In this document: positions 1-5,923 of the stretch, in pieces
Layout: each line of letters opens with the position of its first letter
Numbering within the stretch: position 1 is the stretch's first letter
From: an uncultured Bacteriovoracaceae bacterium
Lineage (GTDB): Bacteria > Bdellovibrionota > Bacteriovoracia > Bacteriovoracales > Bacteriovoracaceae
Direction of reading: 5' to 3'
Length of the DNA: 12,198 nt
Assembly: GCA_937923325.1 (NCBI GenBank)
Contig: CAKZUQ010000042.1
Coordinates: forward strand, 1-12,198
Notes under the pieces: model-generated
What the model saw: the letters and a program-made list of their open reading frames with translations, nothing else
Database searches by the model: none
Told to the model about the DNA's origin: nothing
Translations under genes and position numbers: made by a program

Positions 1-173
1 AATGTAGAATGAGTGTAAGTGACCAATCTATTATTTTCTCCATCGAATTCAGAAAGAATCTCATCACCATCAAAAGTAAACTTTCTGATAAAAGATTTAC
101 TTGTATCATTTGGATATGAAACGATCTTCATCATTCTTTGCCCTAAAGCATTATACTTGTAATTAGCTTCCAT
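1..173 (-). CDS. RHS-family core module, partial third copy (runs off the left edge)
   Basis: The minus strand from 173 down to 1 encodes the first 57 residues of the same RHS core found at 1749 and 3664, beginning MEANYKYNALGQRMMKIVSY. It differs from them at only a few residues, for example PNDTSKS instead of PNEPSKS and DGENN instead of DGDNN. The rest, including its variable C-terminal tip, lies outside the window. Unlike the other two copies, the RHS sequence conserved upstream of the ATG is missing here: similarity stops essentially at the start codon, only 13 bases after the stop of the preceding membrane-protein gene. No Shine-Dalgarno sequence sits at a normal distance; a GGAGAGAGG run lies over 20 bases upstream, inside the preceding gene. 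It is the next cassette of an RHS tip array. Whether it is translated is unknown. Confidence 0.8.
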   Translation of the reverse strand, partial: MEANYKYNALGQRMMKIVSYPNDTSKSFIRKFTFDGDEILSEFDGENNRLVTYTHST

Positions 174-186
174 TATAAAATGATTA

Positions 187-597
187 TCAACGAACCTCTC
201 TCCTTTTAGCAGTTAATTTTTCATGAATTCTGTAGATTAAAAATGTTATAGGTAGGTAGAGTATACATGTAAAGAATGATAGTGAAAAATCAACGGAATT
301 TAAGGTTATGTAGTCATAGGAAATTACCCCTAGTGAGCTTAGAAATATAAAAAGGTTAATTTTATTTGCATCTGTTTGATTTGTAGCATAGAGAAAATTG
401 ATAGCGAGGTATATAGAGTCTGTTAATGAAGCTGTGTTGTGTGGACGAAGAAATGGTAATTGAGTGTAAATTGCAGATAGAGATATTAGAGAGAAAACAA
501 TCTTTCCATGTTTGGTAAGGGTGTTTTCATGAGAAATCTTTTTCTTTGAAAAGTTTGCTATGAAAAAAATATTACTTATAAGTATAAAAAAATACAT
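187..597 (-). CDS. Small multi-pass membrane protein, candidate immunity protein for the preceding RHS tip
   Basis: This 136-residue protein has four to five hydrophobic stretches, at about residues 1-15, 30-46, 60-72, 82-95 and 107-123, and a basic C-terminus (KLTAKRREVR). I recognise no family. It lies 54 bases downstream of the RHS module ending at 652, on the same strand and directly before the next RHS module at 173. That is the position immunity genes occupy in RHS and other polymorphic-toxin cassettes. A membrane-embedded immunity protein would suit a toxin acting in the inner membrane, and the adjacent tip is itself hydrophobic. The ribosome site is weak (AAGG about 9 bases before the ATG). 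The immunity role is inferred from position and topology only. Confidence 0.7.
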   Translation of the reverse strand: MYFFILISNIFFIANFSKKKISHENTLTKHGKIVFSLISLSAIYTQLPFLRPHNTASLTDSIYLAINFLYATNQTDANKINLFIFLSSLGVISYDYITLNSVDFSLSFFTCILYLPITFLIYRIHEKLTAKRREVR

Positions 598-651
598 ATT
601 AGAGTGCCTTGCTTATATTGTTCGTTCTTTTCATGTTCTTGTGTTCTTTTC

Positions 652-1749
652 TTAGCGCGGTCTTTGTGTGTAGCACTGCCCATCTCTCCACTCCATATTG
701 AACCTTTCACATTCTCTTTTTTTGTCTAAGTCTTCAGGGATTGAGTTTTCAGGTAGTGAACTTGTAGGTATACTTATAGTTAAGGAAATTGAATCACTGT
801 AACCTTTTATAAGTACTTTACTTGTAAATACACTATTGAAAACATAAGAGGTCGCCCCTGTAATAAGTGCAGCTTGTGCTACCTCATCCCAGCTAGTAAC
901 TTCTCCGTCGTTAAAGTAAAGTTGATTTCCAATTGTGTTCACTGCTCCTCCTAAGACTCCAAACAAGGCTGCTCCAAGTGGTCCGTAGTAAATACTTCCG
1001 TAAGTCGTAATGGCACCTGCTGCAAAACCAATTAGTCCGCTAACAAATACATCTTCAAACGTTCCTCCATTTTCTGATACTGCTCTCATATTCCCAACAG
1101 CAGAAATAAGCCCTCCGACAATAATTAAACTTCCTACAATACCAATTCTTCCACTTGGGTCTTTGTAATTCATTGGGTTGTTTTGAACATAAGCATATTT
1201 GCTATTAAGTGTCGATGGACTTACTTTGTCTCCAGGGTGTGGATCTTCCTCAATAAACCTACCAATCTTAGAATCATAATATCTAGCTCTATAATAGAAT
1301 AGTCCTGTTTCAGTATCTAGTTCTCTGTTTGTATAAGAGTATCTAAAATTAAAAAATCTATCAGTTGTTTTGTCCTGATTTAGTTCATCTGTGACTTTTA
1401 AGATGGACCCAAAACTAGAGTAGGCGATATGCTCTTTTAGGTTTCCAGAAGAATCTGTAATATCTGTTATAGATCCAAGAGCATCTTTTAAGAAGAAGAA
1501 CGATCCAGCTTCTTTAGCTATTTTTTTAGCAGCACCAATAGCTGTTACATCAGCTGAAAGAGTATCGTCTGTTCTCAATGTAGAATGAGTATAAGTTACC
1601 AATCTGTTATTATCTCCATCGAATTCAGAAAGAATTTCATCTCCATCAAAAGTAAACTTTCTGATAAATGATTTACTCGGTTCATTTGGATATGAAACTA
1701 TCTTCATCATTCTTTGTCCTAAAGCATTATACTTGTAATTAGCTTCCAT
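652..1749 (-). CDS. Orphan RHS core with variable C-terminal tip (module B)
   Basis: This 365-residue product has three parts. Residues 1-173 are the shared RHS core, with the family hallmark ETGLFYYRARYYDSKIGRF followed by EEDPHPG. Residues 181-201 are a short linker, LNSKYAYVQNNPMNYKDPSG. After residue 201 the sequence is unrelated to module A: a glycine-rich hydrophobic region (about 203-220 and 233-262), then a polar tail with two cysteines (C347, C359). RHS proteins are normally well over 1000 residues, with a C-terminal toxin released from a YD-repeat shell; this is only the end of one. The ATG has no recognisable ribosome site, and RHS-like coding sequence continues upstream to an in-frame TAA at 1789-1791. 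The module is therefore likely a displaced, perhaps silent, cassette. I could not assign an enzymatic toxin family to the tip. Confidence 0.85.
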   Translation of the reverse strand: MEANYKYNALGQRMMKIVSYPNEPSKSFIRKFTFDGDEILSEFDGDNNRLVTYTHSTLRTDDTLSADVTAIGAAKKIAKEAGSFFFLKDALGSITDITDSSGNLKEHIAYSSFGSILKVTDELNQDKTTDRFFNFRYSYTNRELDTETGLFYYRARYYDSKIGRFIEEDPHPGDKVSPSTLNSKYAYVQNNPMNYKDPSGRIGIVGSLIIVGGLISAVGNMRAVSENGGTFEDVFVSGLIGFAAGAITTYGSIYYGPLGAALFGVLGGAVNTIGNQLYFNDGEVTSWDEVAQAALITGATSYVFNSVFTSKVLIKGYSDSISLTISIPTSSLPENSIPEDLDKKRECERFNMEWRDGQCYTQRPR

Positions 1750-1881
1750 TGCTAGGACATTGTTTGTGAAGTTTTCTACTTTTGTCAGTTAATTTTCAGA
1801 ATTGTGAGTATAGTTTGTAAATGTTCCAGTAAGACCTTTTTTGATCTTTGTTGTTAAATTTCCGTTATTGTCGTATTGGTA
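1750..1881 (-). pseudogene. RHS YD-repeat remnant ahead of module B, with an ochre stop
   Basis: Read on the minus strand in frame with module B, this stretch encodes YQYDNNGNLTTK and then GTFTNYTHNSEN, a typical YD-repeat pattern. An in-frame TAA at 1789-1791 follows, then LTKVENFTNNVLA running straight into the module B ATG. The equivalent stretch ahead of module A is about 125 bases of close nucleotide match but reads CAA (Gln) at the stop position. The upstream RHS shell has thus been cut off by a nonsense change. The stop plus the lack of any 5' portion marks it as a relic of a longer RHS gene or of recombination between cassettes. Confidence 0.75.
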
Positions 1882-1928
1882 TTTTGTCGTCTCTCCTAGG
1901 TGATTTGTTTTACATGCTTGGAATAGTA

Positions 1929-2576
1929 TTATTTCATTTTTGTTGGACCTTTATTTTTGTTAATAAAACTCTGTAGGCTCGTGAAATTCCTCTCGCTATC
2001 CATGCAGGTTATAATTTCTTTGTCTGTTTGGATGCAGATATTTTTCTTCTTTTGTTTGAGGTAAATCTTCTTCTTTTGTGTAAAAGATGGAGTAAAATGA
2101 TACTTCTTGAAACTGTAGATGATAACTTTATCATTTTTAAGATAAATTGATACGTACTTTGCTTGTATCAAAATTGTACATGAAACTAGAAAAAGTGTGG
2201 GGTAAAGTAGATATAAATTGAATTTAGTTTCTGGTTCAATATTAGTTCTAGTAACTATATTTGTTCTTCCTATTGCGAGAAATAAAAACCTTGTTGTGAA
2301 GAGAGATATTACTACGAGTAATAGAATTAATGGAAACTCCATTCTGTGAATTGTTAGAGGGTTGTAGTAATTAGCAGCTGTCTTTTTTGCAAATATATAA
2401 GAGAAGAACTCAAAGCTATACATAAGAGATATCGATAGAAGGGATGTTACGACTAAATGTTGGAACAAGTTTTTATTTAGTCGTAATTTCCCTTTTGTAT
2501 GTAATAATTTTTCACGATTCTTAGAGATACAGTAGATATAACTTAATAGAAAAAAACATATTATTAGATAAATCAC
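1929..2576 (-). CDS. Multi-pass membrane protein, candidate immunity protein for RHS tip A
   Basis: This 215-residue protein has hydrophobic segments at about 1-17, 41-63, 80-101 and 122-143, followed by a soluble, very lysine-rich C-terminal domain of about 70 residues. It starts at a GTG whose first base is the last base of the stop codon of module A. A strong ribosome site, GGAGG, lies seven bases before it, inside the end of module A. That arrangement couples it tightly to the toxin-like tip and is typical of toxin-immunity pairs. It shows no obvious similarity to the candidate immunity protein of module B, as expected if each protects against a different tip. I recognise no named family; the function is inferred from position. 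Confidence 0.75.
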   Translation of the reverse strand: MIYLIICFFLLSYIYCISKNREKLLHTKGKLRLNKNLFQHLVVTSLLSISLMYSFEFFSYIFAKKTAANYYNPLTIHRMEFPLILLLVVISLFTTRFLFLAIGRTNIVTRTNIEPETKFNLYLLYPTLFLVSCTILIQAKYVSIYLKNDKVIIYSFKKYHFTPSFTQKKKIYLKQKKKNICIQTDKEIITCMDSERNFTSLQSFINKNKGPTKMK

Positions 2577-3664
2577 TAGTTAACCTCCGTATTGAAGGCA
2601 TCACACGATGATGCTCTACCTTGAGGCCCAAAGAAACAGTCTGCATTCTCCGGAGCTATTGCATCGGAGCTTTGAAATAATAATTCTATACCTATAATAA
2701 ACAGACTTCTTTCTACTAATTTAGATAAAAACTCTTTAGAAGAGAGTTTTGCACTAGGTCTTAAGCCAACGACAACACCTCCAAAGACTGTACCTGTTAC
2801 ACTGGCAGCAGAAACTACTAGCTTATCTAGAAGAGATAGCCCGAGGAGTGAGGTACTTCCAGTCAGTATTCCTGCTGTACCTATTGCAAATCCAGCTGAA
2901 ATAGTATTTACAATAAAGGATTGTGCTGCAAAAGTGAATATTTGCTGTGCGGATAACCCTGATAGATTTCCTAGTGCTGCTTGTATTGCTACAGTTGCTA
3001 CGGTTGTGATTGCTCCAACTTTTGCAGCAGCAAGTAAAAATACTCCTATTGTGACTAGGAACTTCCCCTCAGGGTCAACATTGTTTGTTGGATTATTCAA
3101 TGTGTAAATATATTTTGAGTTCAGTGTTTTTGGAATAGATGCTTTTCCCGGATGTGGGTCTTCCTCTATAAACCTACCAATCTTAGAGTCATAATACCTA
3201 GCTCTATAATAGAATAGTCCTGTTTCAGTATCTAGTTCTCTGTTTGTATAAGAGTATCTAAAATTAAAAAATTTATCAGTTGTTTTGTCTTGATTTAGTT
3301 CATCAGTAACTTTTAATATAGAACCAAAACTAGAGTAGGCGATATGTTCTTTTAGATTTCCAGAAGAATCTGTAATATCAGTTATAGATCCAAGAGCATC
3401 TTTTAAGAAGAAGAATGATCCAGCTTCTTTAGCTATCTTTTTTACCTGTCCAATAGCTGTTACATCTGCTGAAAGAGTATCGTCTGTTCTCAATGTAGAA
3501 TGAGTGTAAGTTACCAATCTATTATTATCTCCATCGAATTCAGAAAGAATCTCATCTCCATCAAAAGTAAACTTTCTGATAAAAGATTTACTTGGTTCAG
3601 TTGGATATGAAACTATTTTCATCATTCTTTGCCCTAAAGCATTATACTTGTAATTAGCTTCCAT
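2576..3664 (-). CDS. Orphan RHS core with variable C-terminal tip (module A)
   Basis: This 362-residue product has residues 1-173 nearly identical to module B; I see differences at residues 22, 73, 74 and 131. The RHS-associated core motif lies at about 133-171, and a linker ends in DPEGK at 201. The tip (202-362) is unrelated to that of B. It has long Ala/Gly/Val-rich hydrophobic stretches (about 203-230, 237-262 and 270-300), another hydrophobic helix near 317-330, then a short tail with two cysteines (C343, C354). I recognise no nuclease, deaminase or ADP-ribosyltransferase motif, so a membrane-acting effector is possible but unproven. The reading frame is open upstream to about 3859, but I find no ATG, GTG or TTG there and no ribosome site before the 3664 ATG. 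Its own translation is therefore doubtful. Confidence 0.85.
   Translation of the reverse strand: MEANYKYNALGQRMMKIVSYPTEPSKSFIRKFTFDGDEILSEFDGDNNRLVTYTHSTLRTDDTLSADVTAIGQVKKIAKEAGSFFFLKDALGSITDITDSSGNLKEHIAYSSFGSILKVTDELNQDKTTDKFFNFRYSYTNRELDTETGLFYYRARYYDSKIGRFIEEDPHPGKASIPKTLNSKYIYTLNNPTNNVDPEGKFLVTIGVFLLAAAKVGAITTVATVAIQAALGNLSGLSAQQIFTFAAQSFIVNTISAGFAIGTAGILTGSTSLLGLSLLDKLVVSAASVTGTVFGGVVVGLRPSAKLSSKEFLSKLVERSLFIIGIELLFQSSDAIAPENADCFFGPQGRASSCDAFNTEVN
3146..3664 (-). repeat. RHS core direct repeat (also at 1231-1749 and 1-173)
   Basis: This roughly 520-base stretch encoding the RHS core is repeated almost unchanged at 1231-1749, and its first 173 bases again at the left window edge, all in the same orientation. 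Similarity between the two complete copies continues more weakly for about 80 bases of linker and then stops abruptly after the DPxG motif (around 3062 and 1147). It also extends about 125 bases upstream of the ATG in these two copies. Long near-identical direct repeats flanking different tips are suitable substrates for homologous recombination that swaps or deletes cassettes. Confidence 0.9.
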
Positions 3665-3859
3665 TACTAGGACATTGTTTGTGAAGTTTTCAACTCTAGT
3701 CAGTTGATTTTCAGAATTGTGAGTGAAATTTGTAAATGTTCCAGTAAGATCTTTCTTGATCTTTGTTGTTGAGTTACCGTTATTGTCGTACTGATGTAAG
3801 AAGTTGCGTTTTTCAAGTAGAACAATAGTAGAAATTGTAGATGCTTCTGGAAATATAAT
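3665..3859 (-). pseudogene. RHS YD-repeat remnant ahead of module A
   Basis: This stretch is open in frame with module A from just below a TGA at 3860-3862. It encodes HQYDNNGNSTTK, then GTFTNFTHNSENQLTRVENF, a YD-repeat pattern leading directly into the module A core. It contains no usual start codon. About 125 bases next to the module match the stretch ahead of module B closely; further upstream the two diverge. I read it as the residual 3' part of a longer RHS shell rather than an independent gene. Confidence 0.65.
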
Positions 3860-3881
3860 TCAACATTATGTATATATAAAC

Positions 3882-3900
3882 TTTGGAGTTGTTTGGAGTT
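3882..3900 (+). repeat. Tandem 9-base repeat upstream of the barrel-protein gene
   Basis: TTTGGAGTT occurs twice with a single G between the copies, 23 bases before the GTG at 3924. It lies in the promoter or leader region of that gene, after an AT-rich stretch at about 3868-3881. It could be a binding site or chance. Confidence 0.45.
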
Positions 3901-3923
3901 AAATTAAAAATTGGGAGTTCCTT

Positions 3924-4226
3924 GTGAATAAAAAATTAATCTTACTTTTTGTTCTTTTTTATACAATCACAGTTAGCTGTTATGCTGTGGATAACGTTCG
4001 GTTTGTTGCAACAGGGCCCTTTCTCGTAGGTGGTGGAGATGCTGGTGAGCTTGGATTTGGTCCTCTTTCTGGTGAGCATGCAACTGAATTGAGGTTAAGT
4101 TTATCTAGAAAAATTAATGAGAAGTTTTTCATTGGGGGGGGGTCTTCAAGTGGAATCATTCTTATGGAGATAGAATCAATACAACTGCTCCTGCTTCTTA
4201 TGATGAAACTTACGAAGTTAAGATGA
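3924..4226 (+). CDS. Secreted barrel-like protein, N-terminal part (frame lost at poly-G)
   Basis: The gene starts at GTG with GGGAG six bases upstream. It encodes a Sec signal peptide (MNKK, hydrophobic residues 5-18, probable cleavage after SCYA at residue 21). A mature start rich in glycine and alternating polar/hydrophobic residues follows, resembling strands of an outer-membrane barrel. True coding ends at the run of nine G (4134-4142). Beyond it this frame yields about 30 implausible residues, including a run of five leucines, before stopping at 4226. The natural continuation lies in another frame through FKWNHSYGDRINTTAPASYD and into the ORF at 4223-4534. With seven or ten G the two parts would join into a protein of 202-203 residues. 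The family cannot be named. Confidence 0.75.
   Translation: MNKKLILLFVLFYTITVSCYAVDNVRFVATGPFLVGGGDAGELGFGPLSGEHATELRLSLSRKINEKFFIGGGSSSGIILMEIESIQLLLLLMMKLTKLR
4134..4142 (+). repeat. G9 homopolymer tract, candidate phase-variation switch
   Basis: Nine consecutive G follow the ATT codon of the barrel-protein gene. Downstream coding needs the last G to begin a GTC codon, so the tract must hold 3n+1 G (7 or 10). With nine, the gene is out of frame. Mononucleotide G tracts of this length inside surface-protein genes are a well-known slipped-strand switching mechanism in several bacteria. Confidence 0.75.
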
Positions 4227-4534
4227 GTGGAGCTTTTTTTTCTAGTGGTTATTACCTCAAGAAAAATAATCATTTTCTTCTCGAGACAAATCTAAATTTA
4301 GGCTATGGAGATCTTGTTTTTGAAAATCACTTTGGAGACAAGGGGAGTTCAGGGTGTTTGATTTATTCTCTAGAATTAAATATGTCTTTCTATTTTAGTT
4401 CTTTTTACTTTTTAGCTGGAACAGGTTTTAGATCTTTATCTCCTTTTGATTTAGAAATTGGCAATGATAAAATTGATAGCTCAGATATGGGAACAGACGC
4501 TTTTATGAGTCTTGGTGTAGGGTATACCTTTTAA
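4223..4534 (+). CDS. Barrel-like protein, C-terminal part (downstream of the poly-G frameshift)
   Basis: This frame carries the rest of the protein whose signal peptide is at 3924. Coding is open from the poly-G tract at 4142, so the ATG at 4223 is simply the first internal methionine; no ribosome site precedes it. The sequence alternates hydrophobic and polar residues (NHFLLETNLNLGYGDLVF, FYFLAGTGF) and ends GVGYTF. A C-terminal phenylalanine after an alternating strand is the usual signal recognised by the barrel assembly machinery. A run of eight T at 4234-4241 within the coding sequence is a second possible slippage site. In the present state this part would be made poorly or not at all. 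Confidence 0.7.
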   Translation: MSGAFFSSGYYLKKNNHFLLETNLNLGYGDLVFENHFGDKGSSGCLIYSLELNMSFYFSSFYFLAGTGFRSLSPFDLEIGNDKIDSSDMGTDAFMSLGVGYTF

Positions 4535-4707
4535 AGATATTGCTTGTGCTCAAATCTTGTATTCTGCATGTGAAATTTATCTTTTTTTAATCATTATGGC
4601 ACTAGTTTAGAGATATTTTACTGGTAACTATATTTGTCGTTACTGTCGGAAGGTAATTGCCACTAGACATGATCTTAAGTTATCAGAACTATTCCTAATT
4701 TAAAACT

Positions 4708-5361
4708 CTATGAAGCTATTAAAATGTTTTCGTTAGCTTGATATACTGAGTTGTAGTCATGATATATTTTTTTTGATATCGAGTTTAGGGATTCACTCTC
4801 TCCATAATGTTCTTTAAAGAAGAGTAGGTCTGAGTAAACAGCCTTTAGTCCCATGAAGCGATTTCTTATTATTGAGACCTTGAATAACTTGTCTGTGTTA
4901 AGGTATTTTTCTGAATCATCTAGCTCTAGCTTTGATGAAACTATTCCCCATTGTCTTAGAGTAAGGTCCTTTTTAAATGCTTTCGAAGAAAATAGTCTGA
5001 ACTCTACGGTTATGTTTGCTTTGTTTTTTAATTCCTTGATAGTTGAGCTCCACTGGCTTTTATTTCTAACATTCTTTTGAATAGAGGAAAGTATAAAACC
5101 CAGAGTTTTATATTCTTCTTCTTTATTCAAAAGTTCCTTTGCAATTTTTTTTACTTTGAAAGGGCTTAAGATTGTTCCGATCTTAGAGCAAAGATGAATA
5201 AAAGCTGTAAAGGTTCTGGGATCTTGATTGGCATACCTTGCACCTAGAACAATGAAAAATTCAAGATCCATCCATGTTTTCTTATTTGTTCTTTGGCCTA
5301 CTCTTGAGCCAAGCAGTTTGAAGAATATATTCCAATCTTTTAAATATTCAGATGAGTTCAT
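4708..5361 (-). CDS. Unknown 217-residue protein paired with the split nucleotidyltransferase
   Basis: I do not recognise this protein. It is soluble and mostly helical-looking, with many basic residues (for example FKVKKIAKELLNKEEE near residues 68-83 and SIIRNRFMG near 163-171). It has no signal peptide or membrane segment. Its ATG lies 14 bases inside the end of the upstream 140-residue ORF and is preceded by AGGAG about ten bases away, so the two are co-translated. Position in the same operon as a nucleotidyltransferase-like gene suggests a partner, for example antitoxin, toxin or regulator, but no helix-turn-helix is evident to me. It converges on the barrel-protein gene across a 173-base gap in which I see no strong terminator. 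Confidence 0.7.
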   Translation of the reverse strand: MNSSEYLKDWNIFFKLLGSRVGQRTNKKTWMDLEFFIVLGARYANQDPRTFTAFIHLCSKIGTILSPFKVKKIAKELLNKEEEYKTLGFILSSIQKNVRNKSQWSSTIKELKNKANITVEFRLFSSKAFKKDLTLRQWGIVSSKLELDDSEKYLNTDKLFKVSIIRNRFMGLKAVYSDLLFFKEHYGESESLNSISKKIYHDYNSVYQANENILIAS

Positions 5362-5770
5362 TTTTTAAAAACTCCTCGTAAGACTTAATATCATCAGAGT
5401 CCTGTTGTAACTGTTTCTCTCCATGATGGTGTTTGATTTGCTCATTAATATAATCAATACCTTTAAGTAGTTGTTCTGCACTAGGGGTGAGTAGTTTTAA
5501 ATCACTTAAATCCTTCTCTAGCTCACGCATGTAGTATGCATAAACTTTCATAATTATAGCTGTTTCCGTATCGATGTAGCTTAGATTAATATTGCTGTAT
5601 CTGTTATCAGTTTTAAGTTGAGAGCTTAAGTTTCTTGGCAAAGGAGATATCTCATTTGCTCTGGAGTTTATCCAATCGACAGGGAGTTTATACTTTATAG
5701 CTATCTTCTTTGTAATGAGCTTAAAGAGCTCTGTCGCTTCATAATTTATGTAGTCTATGTCCTCAGTCAT
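5348..5770 (-). CDS. Nucleotidyltransferase-like protein, C-terminal part (resembles DUF6036)
   Basis: This 140-residue ORF begins MTEDIDYI, a DxD metal-binding motif that in pol-beta-type nucleotidyltransferases lies shortly after a GS motif. That GS motif is encoded in a different frame just upstream (residues 31-32 of the 40-residue ORF at 5889). Other stretches typical of this protein group are LPVDWINSRA and a helix, ETAIIMKVYAY, followed by KDLSDLKLL. The assignment to DUF6036 or AbiEii-like nucleotidyltransferases is from memory of these patterns. The ATG overlaps the stop of the upstream ORF as ATGA and has no ribosome site of its own, so translation would rely on coupling. Either a single-base change split one gene, or it is made as two coupled chains. 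The next gene overlaps its end by 14 bases. Confidence 0.65.
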   Translation of the reverse strand: MTEDIDYINYEATELFKLITKKIAIKYKLPVDWINSRANEISPLPRNLSSQLKTDNRYSNINLSYIDTETAIIMKVYAYYMRELEKDLSDLKLLTPSAEQLLKGIDYINEQIKHHHGEKQLQQDSDDIKSYEEFLKNELI

Positions 5771-5889
5771 AGGCCATTTAAGTATAAAGCCATAGATCCT
5801 ACAATAGTAAGCTCGATGAATCTATTCTCTTTTTTGAGTTCTAAGTTCAAATCATCTAATGCCTTAAGTAATAAATCTGGCTTATTCAT
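5767..5889 (-). CDS. Nucleotidyltransferase-like N-terminal fragment with GS motif
   Basis: This 40-residue ORF starts MNKPDLLLKALDDLN and ends ELTIVGSMALYLNGL at a TGA that overlaps the next ATG (ATGA). IVGSMALYL is a good match to the GS helix of pol-beta-type nucleotidyltransferases. Joined to the next ORF it gives GS, eleven residues, then DID, a normal spacing. A net +1 or -2 change at the junction would fuse them. The ATG sits at the end of a perfect palindrome, six bases after a TATAAT, with no ribosome site, so the mRNA may be leaderless. It could be a pseudogene fragment or a genuine coupled small subunit. Confidence 0.6.
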   Translation of the reverse strand: MNKPDLLLKALDDLNLELKKENRFIELTIVGSMALYLNGL

Positions 5890-5909
5890 TATGATATTAT
5901 ATCATAATG
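5887..5909. promoter_or_regulatory. Perfect 11-1-11 palindrome, candidate operator between divergent genes
   Basis: The arms CATTATGATAT and ATATCATAATG flank a single T. The left end supplies the ATG of the minus-strand operon and the right end the ATG of a plus-strand ORF at 5907, with a TATAAT-like element in the middle on each strand. A perfect 23-base inverted repeat overlapping a -10 box is characteristic of autoregulated operators, for example in toxin-antitoxin operons. Confidence 0.6.
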
Positions 5910-5923
5910 AAAGTGACTTGCAA
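5896..5923 (-). promoter_or_regulatory. Sigma-70-type promoter for the nucleotidyltransferase operon
   Basis: On the minus strand a -35 TTGCAA (5923-5918) is separated by 16 bases from a perfect -10 TATAAT (5901-5896). The expected transcription start, about seven bases downstream, falls on the A of the ATG at 5889, predicting a leaderless transcript. The -10 lies in the centre of the palindrome at 5887-5909, so a protein bound there would block the promoter. Confidence 0.6.

Noticed and set aside
1..3860. Insertion sequence or CRISPR array as explanation of the repeats
   Set aside because: The repeats are long, protein-coding and same-strand with RHS motifs; there is no transposase, terminal inverted repeat or short repeat-spacer pattern.
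3980..4273. Open frame on the minus strand opposite the barrel-protein gene
   Set aside because: It lies antisense to a gene with a signal peptide and ribosome site, has a low-complexity Ser/Pro-rich product, and has no start signal of its own.
4535..4707. Bidirectional terminator between the convergent barrel-protein gene and the 217-residue gene
   Set aside because: Only short, widely spaced inverted stretches such as GTAAC/GTTAC are present, without T runs; not convincing.
4853..5080. Plus-strand open frame inside the 217-residue gene
   Set aside because: It is fully antisense to a better-supported operon gene, and its Ser/Phe-rich translation looks like a shadow.
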